Origin: Dendrophyllia cribrosa
Taxonomy: Eukaryota > Cnidaria > Anthozoa > Scleractinia > Dendrophylliidae
Length of the DNA stretch: 64,000 nt
Assembly: GCA_024195265.1 (NCBI GenBank)
Contig: JAJLRJ010000014.1
Span: forward strand, 17,677,459-17,741,458
Direction: 5' to 3'
Both the position numbers and the translations under genes were made by a program. Positions 31,160 through 42,800 of the stretch are shown in pieces; positions within the stretch are counted from its first letter, which is position 1; each line of letters starts with the position of its first letter. Below the pieces are notes generated by a model. It had not been told where the DNA came from and searched no databases. It saw only the letters and a program-made list of their open reading frames with translations.

Positions 31160-31800
31160 CAACAACAAATATCGACGTGACCAGAGCAGAAGACTTTTAG
31201 ACCCGCTCAAAATATAACACAAGCGTATACATGCAGCCAGAAACAAATTGTTACGAGAATAAAACAAAATGCCAATTAACTCTTGAGCCACAGCAAAAAC
31301 CTTTTGGGCCCGCTGTGATATAAACACAAGCATATGCAACAATAAGCAAATCGTCAAATTGTCACCGGAACAAATTAAAATGCTAATTAACTCGTGATCA
31401 GACTGAGCACAAACCTTTTCGGCCTGCTCAACTAAAACAAAACACACTCAAGCAGTATGCAACAACAAACAAATTGTCACAAGAACAAAATAAATAAAAT
31501 GCCAATTAACTCGTGACCAAAGCAGAAGCCTTTTGGGCCCGCTCATAGAATAAAACACAAGCATATACACCAACAAACAAATAGTCACAAGAAAAAATTA
31601 AAAGGCTTATTAACTCGTGACCAGAGCAGAAGCCTTTTGGTCCCGCCCAATATATAACACAAGCTGATGCAACAACAAACAAATTGTCACGAGAATAGGA
31701 CAAAATGCCAATTAACTCGTGACCAGAGCAGAAGCCTTTTGGGCCACAGAAGCCTTTTGGGCCACAGAAGCCTTTTGGGCCACAGAAGCCCAGGCTCACA
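31160..31800. repeat. satellite-like array of about 105-120-bp units
   Basis: Five to six units contain CTCGTGACCAGAGCAGAAGC, CCTTTTGGGCCCGCTC, ATAACACAAGC and CAAAATGCCAATTAA. The right edge carries four short units of AGAAGCCTTTTGGGCCAC. The Gly/Lys-rich antisense ORFs are repeat by-products. Confidence 0.88.
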
Positions 31801-32096
31801 ACAAGAATCCCGGCTCAACGACAAAAATATAAGAATTTGTATGGGATTTTATCGTGAGTTTGATAAAATATCATTATTGCTGCGGAACGAGCGCAGCGAG
31901 TGAGCAGCAACATAATCAGGATTTAAGAGAAATATATGAGAAAAAAATATAAGCTACGAAAAATCTCGAATTGATCGCTTTTTACCAGAATTCACTGCGC
32001 CACGAACACATTTTGGGCCAGAATGCACTGCGCCACGAACAATAGCCTCGCTTGCTGCTTCAAGCTGTTGGCTGCGAGATTTGTAATATTTTGGTC

Positions 32097-32257
32097 CAAC
32101 ATGGGCCTTTATCACGCCCCGCCATTTTGTATAAAAACAAAAGATTTGCCCCCAAGCCTCGCAGTGAAAAAGTTGAAAACGAGGTTAAGCTGGCGAAAAC
32201 AAAGCATTTTATTCTCCTGGGAATCAACATGGCCGCCGCGTGATAAAGGCCCATGTC
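32097..32257. mobile_element. fold-back element, CATGGGCCTTTATCACG ends
   Basis: CATGGGCCTTTATCACG and its inverse bracket about 160 bp. Overlapping ORFs are incidental. Confidence 0.7.
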
Positions 32258-33173
32258 CCAGTCGAAATCGGAACTCAAGTGTCCAATTGAAGACTACCGC
32301 GAGTTGAGCGAGGACTGTGAGGCATGGCGATAGGACCGTTGGATAGCAAAGATTTTCGAAGATTGTACGGAATAAAAGACAAATTTATTTTGAAATCACT
32401 CCGACAGCGGTCGATGAGACTGAACTGAGCTGAGCGCGTGGGGACGCGAAACCCGAGCTAAGCGCGTGGAGACGCGAACACGATACGACTAGCTAGTAAC
32501 GCAATATACTCACTATCAATAATTAACCTAAATTTTCACACCTTCCTCGTGGTGAACGCGTCCTTTGCTCAACAATATTCTACAGACATTGCAAGAACTT
32601 GACGCGTAAATTACAAAACAAAATTAGTCTTAATATCAGCTGGAGTTTTCGTCGATTCATCCCGTTTACATTTGCTTTGCTTCCCCTCAAAAAACGAAAG
32701 ACAAAATTCTGTAATACCAGCGAGACGATAAAACAGCATTATTATAACAAATTTACCGCAGCAATTACTATCTTTTGGATACACTAGTTATAAATTAATA
32801 GCCATTAAAGCGTTCATACCTCATTAAGCAATGTTTGTCTGTTGTTTCTTGGGGGCTTCATGGCTTCTAAACGGCATTTTGGCGAGTTTGGTTCAGTTCT
32901 GGTTTGACTACACCTAAAAGAAGTAAAGGGAGAACTCGCATTTCGAAGTCACTCCAACAAAAAGCGATAAAAATTACCTTCGATAGATCCCAATCGCTCC
33001 AAAACTTCGCTCGAGTAAAGAGCGAGTCCGTTCCTTTCTATGCATCTCACATTTAACGAGAACGGCAAAGAAATGTACCAAAATGTGTAACGCACGTGCA
33101 TAGTGGTTGTTTTGCTAATTAAACCTATTGTTTTATTTTTTCACGTTCTCGTTGCCGTCGCCGTAAAGCCTTA

Positions 33174-33532
33174 AGCCTGCCGCACACTTGAGGAAAGTGC
33201 TGAGCCAAATTCCTCGCGAGGCAGTTAGCTCAGCTGTTTCCTTAACATCTCGTCGTCCGCCATCTTGAATGTCAAGCTTGAAATCACGTGAGCTCGCCAT
33301 GCAATTTTATTGGCTAATCGATTAATTTGGCTCAGCCAGATTCTCGCCGCGCCCGCACACGATGAGGAATTTGTCTCGTGAGGCAAAAAATATCAAACAC
33401 GACAGATATTTGCCTCACGACCTCGCGAGGCGAAAAACTCACCAAAAATCAAGCGCACACTTGAGGAAACAGCTGAGCTAACTAGCTCGCGAGGAATTTT
33501 GCTCAGCACTTTCCTCAAGTGTGCGGCAGGCT
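33174..33532. mobile_element. 359-bp Harbinger-type MITE, AGCCTGCCGCACACTTGAGG ends
   Basis: Inverted ends AGCCTGCCGCACACTTGAGG, flanked by TTA on both sides (33171-33173 and 33533-33535). Internal repeats of CTCGCGAGG and GAGGAAACAGCTGAGC. No transposase. Confidence 0.9.
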
Positions 33533-33539
33533 TTAAGTA

Positions 33540-33998
33540 AATTAATTTACCTAGGTAAAAATGCTTCGTGTAACCGCGGCTATTCTCGGCTTTATAGAAG
33601 GAATTTGAAGTTGAAACAAGAAAAAAGGAGTCCCGCCAACTTTTCGAACATCCCGGCGAGCGGCTTGAATGTTGACAAGGCGTCCCCTGCGTACTTGTGC
33701 GAATCCAGTTTTGCAGCGGTTGTTTTGCTCGTGTCCCTCCCCGACGAGAGGGTTTTGAACCAAACGGCCTGGCTGCTAAGCCAAGCCAACGGGTGCCCGT
33801 TACCCGCCCGTAACTCGCTTTTATGTCCAAGCATCCAAGGACCCGACAGCATTGAATTTTCGGGTTGTATTTATCGTCCTTATTAGTCTTTATGGATCAT
33901 CTGACTTGTTTGCTGCTCATAAATACCGTATATATATGCAGTTCGATTTTCCCACGTTTTCGACAACTTTTGATATTCATTTGAAATTGCATTTCGAG
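33540..33998. other. GC-richer block upstream of the MGAT5 exon-1 relic
   Basis: Base composition rises here and ORFs are open on both strands (up to 145 codons), but none resembles a known protein. It stands where a promoter or 5' UTR would be for the exon-1 relic that follows. This is only a positional inference. Confidence 0.3.
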
Positions 33999-34165
33999 AT
34001 GGCTAAGCGTTCAATATTTCGCTCAAAAAACGTCTTTTTCTGCTGGTTGTGCTCGTGGGAATCATAATGATTGTTTTACTTCAGTACAGCATTATATTTC
34101 ATTTTATAAAACGGGGAGTTGTTGTCTCAAGATCGAAGGAGGAATCGGTAATCAATTAAAATTTA
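33999..34165 (+). pseudogene. decayed MGAT5 membrane-anchor exon (exon 1 relic)
   Basis: The DNA aligns with exon 1 of copy B over its length: ATG near the start, AAAACGT, CTTTTTCTGCTGGTTG, CTTCAGTRCRGCATT, AAAACGGGGAG and TCAAGATCGAAGGAGGAA, and it ends at ATTTA followed by GT, as in copy B. Two small deletions shift the frame. From its ATG the reading stops after 22 codons, while the following frames still spell a hydrophobic anchor (LFLLVVLVGIIMIVLLQYSI) and KTGSCCLKIEGG. No partner exon is recognisable downstream. Confidence 0.75.
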
Positions 34166-35065
34166 GTACTACGCCTGCTTGGTTTATAGCGATTCCTTCA
34201 AATCTTCAAGGTTTTAAAACCTTTTCCTCAATATAATTAAAACATAATTTCCGAATGGCTAGTTGATTATAAATTCGCTAACTACTAGTAATATGAGTTA
34301 TAGAGGCGGAAAAAAGTTTTATCCAATTTAGCGGCAAAATAGTAATAATCAGAGAAATTAGACTGAGTTGAATACGAAATTAATAAAACTATATTGTCAG
34401 CTCCAATTAACACTGGCCCACCGAGATATGAAACTTTTGCTTGCCAAATATCTATGTTATATACACCTTATTCCAAAATGGCGGCCAATTTATTATTCTT
34501 TTACATGCATTTTAATTAGCCCTCTTGGCCTCATTTTTGTAACTCAAGCAAAAAATATTTGCAATTTCCACATTTTCATTTACTTAGTATAAATTCAACT
34601 TTGTAGCTTAAAATTTCAAACTGAAGATGACAAAAAGGATTGTCGAAACATGTTTTTTAAAATCAAAACAGCTGTCGTTGCTTTGAAAATTATTAAAATT
34701 CCTTTGTATTTTGCACATGCTGACGAGGTCAAGAGGGCTAATAGACCAGTTTCGAATTCGCTATGGTCGCTGAATAAAAGCATTGAAGGCGGGGTAGGAC
34801 TAATCTGCGGAACTGCAGACCGCGGAACCTGCGGAACCTGCGGAACCTAGATTTTTTTTTTAATAAAATGATAGTACAAATCATAAAATGGTCTACAAGT
34901 GGTTGATTTCTCAATAAACAGTCAGAAGAAAAAGAGATAAAGAAACGAAATGGGAAAAAAGGGTCGGGAACCGGACAAAATAAATTAAGTCACGCGTCAC
35001 GCAATTGTACGCGTAGTTTTGTTGTGAATATCGAATCAGGATTTCAGTTTTCGATTGACAGTTCT

Positions 35066-36066
35066 CCTAGCAAACTGTTACAGTACAAAACACCGTGAGT
35101 TTATGTGATGAATATATGGAATATTTGTACTGCAGATATACATTTTAAGCATATGAAATATACATTTTAAGCTTGCTTTTCTCAACTGCTTAAGTTGAGT
35201 ACATTACCGCGAGGATCTTTCATTTGCTTAAAACGGCGTGAGTTTATTGTACTGAAATACCGTTTATTGTTTAATTTTTTATGTTAAGGGTTCATTAAGG
35301 TAAAAGAAAGTGAAATGATTAAGATAATATTGAAGGTAAAAAGATAAAATTGAACCACTTCTCGGTACTTTGTATTCAGCAGTGCGGTAAGTTGCTCATG
35401 TATGTACATTTAAAATCGGTTTTGATTTCACCTTTGATGTCACATCACCCCAGTATAATGCTCGTACAAAGATCTTCGGGTTCAATGTCGTAAATAGGGT
35501 GGGAAAATTGAGGATTACCAAAGGTAGTGTTGATTTATTCACCTCCGATCGAGTTTTGACTATGATATCATGACAATTCCCAACTATAATAAGCTGTTAA
35601 AAAATTCAGGGAAATGATATATTAACGACTTTTCTTCTTGATGGAGTGAAGGGGCAAGGAAACGCCAACTCATTTTTTTAGCCTTTATAAAAGCATAAAT
35701 TATATTTTATATCATACTTGTATCTCCTACCTTTCCTAACGCTCGTCATGCTATCTGTGAAAAATCTGCGAAGGTTAAACATGCTGCCCGAATGAATGTT
35801 CTGTTTCATTTTGTGGCCCGTTGTTGTTAAACTGTGCTTGCTGTGATAATACTGCTTTATTAATTTCATGGGCTTGTACGCCGTAACCGTAAACACAACT
35901 TTTATTTATTAACGTGTTAATCTCTTACGTATGAATCTCTTTAAAATACCTATTTTTGACAATAAAGTAACTTTAAATACCCCAAACAGTTTCAAATCAC
36001 TTACAATTTAAATTTGTACCCAGAACAGTTAGAAATCAATTAAAAACCCAACTCAGTTTGAAATCA
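35066..36066. other. left interior of the 3.7-kb element
   Basis: No protein domain is recognisable. The AT-rich text holds only ORFs shorter than 75 codons. Confidence 0.5.
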
Positions 36067-36069
36067 TTA

Positions 36070-36247
36070 GGGTGAGTTCCTTTGGGTTGATCCGGATCAG
36101 TATCAGCGATCCGAGATCACTTGGATCACTGTGCACCTGTGAGTCCTTGCTCAGAGTTGATTTGCCGAATCCTTAGATCACGGTGCCATGATCCAATTGA
36201 TCTCAGATCACTGATCCTGATCTGGATCATCCCAAAAGAACGCACTC
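36070..36247. mobile_element. 178-bp Harbinger-type MITE in GATC-rich style
   Basis: Ends GGGTGAGTTCCTTTGGGTTG and the inverse of GGATCATCCCAAAAGAACGC bracket many GGATCA/TGATCC units. TTA flanks both sides (36067-36069 and 36248-36250). It is nested in the 3.7-kb element. Confidence 0.85.
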
Positions 36248-36977
36248 TTAATTTAAACAAATGCAAACAACAGAAGTTATAACTCAATGGAAACGCAACC
36301 AGCGGCCATAACCTTAGGGAAAAATAGACGGAAAACAAATTATTTCCGTCCTAAACAGCCATAATTGCCAACAAAACGTTTTACGTGTTTTGAGGTAGTC
36401 GTCACGATCTATTTTAGCGACAAGACTTAGATCAAAATGAGATCGGATCGAGAAGCGAAAAATCGTACCTGCCACTCTCAAGGTGATGTCAGCGTCGTGA
36501 CATTTGTTTTTTTGTTGTTGTTGTTTTTATGTCTTGCAAGGAAATCTCTTTCTTTAAAACTTCGGGGCTTTTGAAATTGTACTTTTGTCATCAGATTTTA
36601 AAGCAAGCCTGCAGTTAAGTTTCAAACAGATTTAACACCTGCTTACATCGTTCGCGTTTGCCTACACTGAGACAGAAATCGTGCATCTGTGGCTTGGCGG
36701 TTCACATGTGTAATTTTCACTGATAAAAGATAAAAGATAATTTGAACCCGATAAAGTTAAATATAACAGACTTGTTCCTCATATCAACCTTGCAGATGTC
36801 CAAATTTCAACTTATTGAGAATGCCTGCCTAACGTGCATGCCACCTTGGGCCACGAAGTGCAAATTAACATGTTTTGTCCTTCTTGTGCAAAACTATAAC
36901 AAGTATTTGCCCAGATGTTAGTCTGAAAATTTCAGATTAAGGTGAAATAGAGTCAACGGACTAAGCGTGGCGCCATT

Positions 36978-37519
36978 AGTCAATGAAAACCCCGGCCCCC
37001 CACCCCCGGGACATAACGGGAATTTAACGCGTCCAAAGCCGGGATTTAACGCACCCCAGTAAGCGGTGAATTTAACTAAACGTCAGTCAATCAGGGAATG
37101 AGCGGTAATTTTAGAGCACGCGATTATCTAAAGTGGGGACGACAGCAAGACTCTTCCAGGATGGCGTCAGAGGGGAGAGAGGAACTACGTTTCCTTTATC
37201 ATTTTTGAGTGAAATCAGTATGTTGAAAGCCGGCTTGCGCCGCAAATTTAAAGAGCGGCTTATTGAATGAATAGTTTTTAATGATAGAACCGAAGACAGA
37301 TGAAGTTTTGACGATATTATCGACTATAACAACGATCCCGATTTGATTTGTTTCTTTATTTGGTTCGTATGTCCCACCTATGCGGGGCTTTTAACAGAGG
37401 TCTTGGCCCCGGAGGCCGGGTATTAGGCCGATTTTAACACTTGGTGAGTGTTAAATCCCCCGCTAAGTCCCGGGGGTCGGGGACCAGGGGGGCAGGGGGC
37501 CAGGGTTTCAATTGACTGA
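36978..37519. mobile_element. fold-back element with C/G-rich ends
   Basis: AGTCAATGAAAACCCCGGCC on the left is mirrored by CCAGGGTTTCAATTGACT on the right, with CCCCCGGGAC-type and TTTAACRC repeats in both arms. Also nested in the 3.7-kb element. Confidence 0.6.
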
Positions 37520-38218
37520 TGCATTAACTTCTTATAATTTTAACTGCAAGTTTGCCGGAAATATATATGGAAAAATGAGAACGCAACTGGGTTGAATACA
37601 ATCAGATGCCTATAACTGTATCACATATGAGGATATAAAATCCCCAACTAAGGTACTAAATATGGTTAAAGACTGAAAAGAATACGAATTACTGCGCTTC
37701 AGAGTTCACTGGAATATCGTTAAGCAGGCCATGACATTATTTAAAGGAATTTTCATTCACGAGTGAACTTGTTTATCCATTAAAATGACTTTAACAGAGG
37801 GAACCGCGGCAAACCAAGCTTGCTCCTCGCACATGGTCAAGATAAAGCCGGTCAATTGGTCATTTACAGGATAAGAACTTGTATTCTTTTATCTCCGTTT
37901 TCTAACCTGAAGCTATTCTCCATGCTTGAAACTTCCACATCACTACCATGCAAAGAAATGCGAAAATCGATTAACGAAAATACTTTTTCAGCATAAAAAC
38001 CTGAAGGTAATTATCCACATGACATGTGCGCGACTTGAAACAAAGTCCACGTTTCCCTACCTGTCCTCAGTCAAATCGATTATTTCAGGCTTCTGCATCC
38101 TGTTTCAAGAAAGGTCAGAGGCATTAATCTACTTCTAAAATGCAATCGAATTAACTCAGCAAAAGATTGTTTTACTCACCTAAGAGTAGACCGCCATTCG
38201 GCCATTTTGACGTGAAGT
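37520..38218. other. right interior of the 3.7-kb element
   Basis: No recognisable coding region; one forward ORF of 70 codons has no family features. Confidence 0.45.
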
Positions 38219-38514
38219 AGAACTGTCAATCGAAAACTGAAATCCTGATTCGATATTCACAACAAAACTACGCGTACAATTGCGTGACGCGTGACTTAAT
38301 TTATTTTGTCCGGTTCCCGACCCTTTTTTCCCATTTCGTTTCTTTATCTCTTTTTCTTCTGACTGTTTATTGAGAAATCAACCACTTGTAGACCATTTTA
38401 TGATTTGTACTATCATTTTATTAAAAAAAAATCTAGGTTCCGCAGGTTCCGCAGGTTCCGCGGTCTGCAGTTCCGCAGATTAGTCCTACCCTTGACATTG
38501 AAGGCGCATTTTTA

Positions 38515-38663
38515 CAGGGTTAGACTCGACCTGATGTAAAATATTCACAAATTCAGGCGAGAAGATGACCTGTTTAGAGCTCTGTCGTTTGTTTAATTTT
38601 CAAATTTCACGCACCTTCTGCCGGTATTTGTGAATATTTTACATCAGGTCGAGTCTAACCCTG
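38515..38663. mobile_element. 149-bp palindromic MITE, CAGGGTTAGACTCGACCTGA ends
   Basis: Near-perfect inverted arms with TA on both sides, consistent with a TA target duplication. It lies just outside the 3.7-kb element. Confidence 0.82.
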
Positions 38664-38981
38664 TATCAATGTGTCATTAGTGTTTGAATTCAGCGGTAAT
38701 TTTAAATACGAAAATGGCTTATTAAAATATATATAAAAGAATAATAATTTGGCCGCCATTTTGGCCGAAGGTGTATTACCAAATGCCAAAAAATATATAC
38801 AACTAAATTGGATAAAAAGATTCTATAGAGCAAAACAGAAGCAGTAGTTTGGATATAAATTACAGGATTAGAGGGATGGAGGTGGATTACAGTTCATCAA
38901 AGATTTGATATGTCTGATATCGTGACAGGCGGTCAAGAAATCAAAATTGTCATTATGGTGGAACTTTGAGATGTTTTACCC

Positions 38982-39491
38982 TAACCCTCGGACGTACAAG
39001 GGGGGATTCCCCCCCTCCCCTTAAGGTTTTTCTTGGATTATTTCAAGACCATTTATTGTTGGCACATGCCGTTTTCAGTAGCTGTTCCTTTATCTTTTTG
39101 ACACATTTTGGTAAAGATTGGCGACAGCCGGTTGCTATGGTAACAATATATGCATCATAAATAGCATGAGGTCAAGCCATTTTTGAATAAAAATGCGTGT
39201 TTTTAACCTTTTTTCGTCGAAAAAAAAAACATAAAACGCTACCAAAAGCAGCAAAATGTTTAATTGTATCATATTTTGTAACTCTAGGAAAAACTATTTA
39301 CAATTTCCACATTTTCCCGATAAAGTTAACTTTAGCTAAATCCAAGATGGCGGCCATATTGTCGGCCATTTTGGATGACGTCACGGACCCCCAGCAGCGC
39401 TAGATGTAAAATATTTTCGAAATATTGTAACACCGCAAAAACTCAAGATACCATGGTGGGATTATAAGTTTGCGTGTACGTCCGAGGGTTA
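38982..39491. mobile_element. 510-bp element, TAACCCTCGGACGTAC ends
   Basis: Inverted ends TAACCCTCGGACGTAC. The interior is shared in reverse order with 29424-29818. It lies within about 140 bp of the stop codon of copy B and may form part of its 3' UTR or terminal region. Confidence 0.78.
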
Positions 39492-39514
39492 AACAATAAT
39501 TAATAAAAGTTACT

Positions 39515-39615
39515 ACATTACTACCGCTACCGCTGCTGCGGCTGCTACTGCTGATGCTACTGCTACTGCTACTGCTACTACCGCTACAGTTACTACTGAC
39601 TACTACTGCTACCAC
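39515..39615. repeat. CTGCTA/ACTACTG simple repeat
   Basis: Trinucleotide and hexanucleotide units immediately downstream of the copy B stop codon. It would be transcribed in the 3' UTR as AGTAGC units. Confidence 0.9.
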
Positions 39616-39628
39616 TAAGAGCGTTCAT

Positions 39629-39833
39629 TTATAAACACGAGTCACACAAAGCCACTTGTTCTTTGCGGTAGGAGCGACAAGGACAAACACGGATCACACC
39701 AGGCCTGGCTGCACGGCAGCTGAACAGCATGGAATTGCCCTGTAAAAGACACGTGTTATCTGACGTGTTCAGTGATGGAGCCACAATGCTGTCACGTGTT
39801 ATAATAGATGACGTCTTGCAGTGAATACCGGCT
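39629..39833 (-). CDS. MGAT5: MGAT5 copy B, last coding exon
   Basis: 205 nt, phase 2 in, ending in TAA. It contains AGIHCKTSSI, SIVAPSLNTSDNTCLLQGNS, MLFSCRAARP, VCPCRSYRKEQVALCDSCL. It matches human LLLFSCAG, CPCRDF and VALCKDCL. Acceptor CTTTTAG. Confidence 0.93.
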
Positions 39834-42800
39834 CTAAAAGCAAAAAAAATACATAGAGCTACATCAAACTGACATGATAAGAGTGAGTTATCGTATTTCT
39901 TGGCATTGCGTCATGGCAATGTTATTCGCATTACACCAAAGGCAAATATGGCCTTCCAACAATTTTTTGTTTGGACAGGTTCTCAAAAAAGAAAAGCAAT
40001 TGAATAATGATAAAGATCGATCAGGTCAAAATAAGTCATTGTGTGCATTTTCAAGGCCATATTCTTATTTTAGGAGAAGTTATAGGCAATCAAATTTTGG
40101 GAAAAAAATGAAAGCGAGGCTAGTCAGGATAGAATATCTTTTCTCATACAAATGCTTAAAATTTCAGTGAGCCATAACTTTGCAACCGTTAAACCAAAAA
40201 CACTCAAACTTTGCAAGATGATACACTTAGCATCACTTGTTTACGTGAAATCATTAATTACTCTGAAAACTTGGCCAAACAAAAAACTGCCTGGCTGCCG
40301 TATTTGCATTCGGTGTATTCCTTTTTGGGAATTCGAGTTAGTTACATTGCTCGTTTCCACGCGATTCATCTGTTGACGCCACGAGTTACAAGCTGACGTC
40401 CCACCCACCCCCTCACGCTGTTATTAGCTAGCTCTCCAGCGAAGTTATTTGACTAACACGCACTCGGTTTGGAGAACATGTTTCCGGGCATCGTCCTGTT
40501 TTTCGCCGGCGTCCGGCGTGAAGTCGCATTGTTTCTTAATTTGAGAGCCTTATGGCTCGTTAACGGCCAGTTATTGTTGTACGGCTGGCCGGCCTCTCTC
40601 ATAGACATGTTTATTCTATTCGGCTGAACGTAGTGAAAAAGAATAGAATCGTTGACTTCCTGTACAGAACACAGAAATACGCTATAAGGCCGGGTACAGC
40701 TACAATTTGAACTCTCTCGTAGATGCTAAACTGGATTGTTTTTGGAAACGCTTGGCCCGGTTACTTTCACTCCAACCAAATACCATCGTTTCTCTCCTAG
40801 ATAAAGAAAATATGTAGATGTTGTTATACAATTTTGTCCTTGGTGCAAATTTCATTTTCCTTTGTTTTGGGGGTATGGTAATGTATGATAATGTATCATA
40901 ATGTATCATAATGAGTTTTAAACAAAGGAAAATAAAATTTGCACCAAGGATAAAATTGCACCACAACATACATAAGACGTCGTATTCCTCACCTTTCAAA
41001 CATTTCAGGACTGTTGATTGCAGCGAAGAATGTTGGTTCACACACAAGTCCTTTAGCAAGGCAAGCGAACTCGCAAGACTGGCTCTCTTCTCCTTTCGCA
41101 ATTTTCAGCTCCATAATTGGTGGCCACTTGGTGGGCTTACAAAAGTTCTGAAATTTAGGGAGAATATAATTAGCAATGAAGCAACCAGAATTCTTTCGAG
41201 TATATATTTGGTATGGGTGGTTTTCACGTTACGTCACGGCGACCATGTTGGTGCACACCTACAAAAGGATTTTAATGAAGTTTTTTTGTTATATGCACCA
41301 ACATGCTCCTGCCGCCATGGCCTTTGTCATTTGAGTCCCACAGGACTGAAGGTCACGTGAGTGAAAACCATCTACATGTAACACGAAATTCACGCATGGA
41401 GCATTTCAAAACCAAAAACAAACGACCGCAACGTCTTTTGAGTGAAGGTGGGCCTTAAAGCTTATGATTGACTGTCTTTGTTCAAACTTAATAAAATATT
41501 GATGAGTTCGGCAACTTCAAATAAAAAACTTAAGACTGGCATAAACCAACAGCAACCTTAAATAATTACAGTATGTTGCCCAGTATTCGACCACTTCAGT
41601 TTAAAACTGCTATAAGTTTCCTTCCTCAGTCACAAGAGTTCTGAAATTTGGCCCTGAGACAATCCATTTAGTCTGTAATATGATGAAGAAAAGGTTTACG
41701 TTTTTACTTTCGCATCCGTCGTGAAATTTGCATTTCTGCAGAGCTTCTTTGTTGCCCAGTATCCGACCAGCGATCCCAGTATCCGACCACAACAATAACA
41801 ACGTAATTAAACGTAACGTTCGGAAGTCAAGCGACGTATAGGCCCCTCTCGCTCTTGCAAAGTAGTTTGGCATTCGATTCCGAAAATATAAATCGATTGA
41901 GGAACCCAGCATCGTGAAACAAAACATTACAAATGACTAGGGTAGGGTGGGGAGAGCTACGCGAGCGGCTAACAAAAGTGGAGAGCCAAGATGAGAAATA
42001 CGCCAACAAAAACGATTTATTCATGTTTGTTTTCTTAGAAAATGCTTTTAAGTATTGTTCCACATAAGAACGATAGCAAACGTCATTGTTCTGCGGCATT
42101 GGCACTTTCCCACATAGAATATCTTTGATTTCAAGAATAGAGGAGGACCTGATGGTTAATAATTATATTTCATTATAAAAATAAAGAAAATCCATTTGCG
42201 TCAAATAAATTTTAGGAAATGTTCGTGCTTAACCAATCAGAATAGCAGAAGACAATAGCTAATAATTTTGCTTCTTTGATGAAGTTCCCCAAATACAATT
42301 TCTTTTAAAAATTGTATGTTGTGCGATTGGGTTTCAAATTACTTTAAACCTTAAAAAAATTAGACAAAATGCACCTCGAACCTTAACTTTTTAGCGGTTT
42401 TTGAGTCTAGGCCAATGAGATCACTAGTTTTAACAATGAAAATTCTTGACATTCCATCGTGTTTGACATTCCATTGCCGTTGGCGCTATCCTTCTTATGC
42501 GGATCATTACTTAAATGTTGATTTTTAATACATATTTATTTCACTTTTCTCGGCCATTGCTTCTACTGCGGTACGATTTGCACAATAAAGAAAAAAACTG
42601 GTGGAATACTGGGCATAACATACGTTATTCTAGAAAAATTAAATTTCAAGAAGAATGAATCGATGTTCTGACCACTTGACTACTTTGAGTATCGTCACTT
42701 CAAATATCCAACAGTTGCTTTGAAAATATCACATTTTACAGAACCTTAGTTGAACAGCGATTGTTTCACTGCGCAGTGAAAACCGTAAATACTAGCCATG

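Larger units (their letters stand above)
34792..38491. mobile_element. 3.7-kb DNA transposon with 273-bp terminal inverted repeats
   Basis: The arms 34792-35064 and 38219-38491 are near-perfect inverses. They start GGGTAGGACTAATCTGCGGA and carry three GCGGAACCT repeats. An 11-bp direct repeat, CATTGAAGGCG, lies at 34781-34791 and 38496-38506, four bases beyond the right arm. The interior has only short ORFs (at most about 70 codons) and contains other elements (36070-36247, about 36978-37519), so it is non-autonomous or gutted. The superfamily is not certain; long arms and a 9-11-bp duplication suggest a Mutator-like origin. Confidence 0.85.

Noticed and set aside
31157..31799. Antisense ORFs with GFCGPK repeats
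   Set aside because: They follow the period of the 105-120-bp satellite and its short terminal units.
33393..33886. Overlapping ORFs of up to 145 codons on both strands
   Set aside because: No recognisable protein; part lies in a MITE end, and the openness on both strands fits higher GC content rather than a gene.
40700..41101. 133-codon reverse ORF over an MGAT5 copy B exon
   Set aside because: It is in a different frame from the conserved GT18 reading of 40993-41147.
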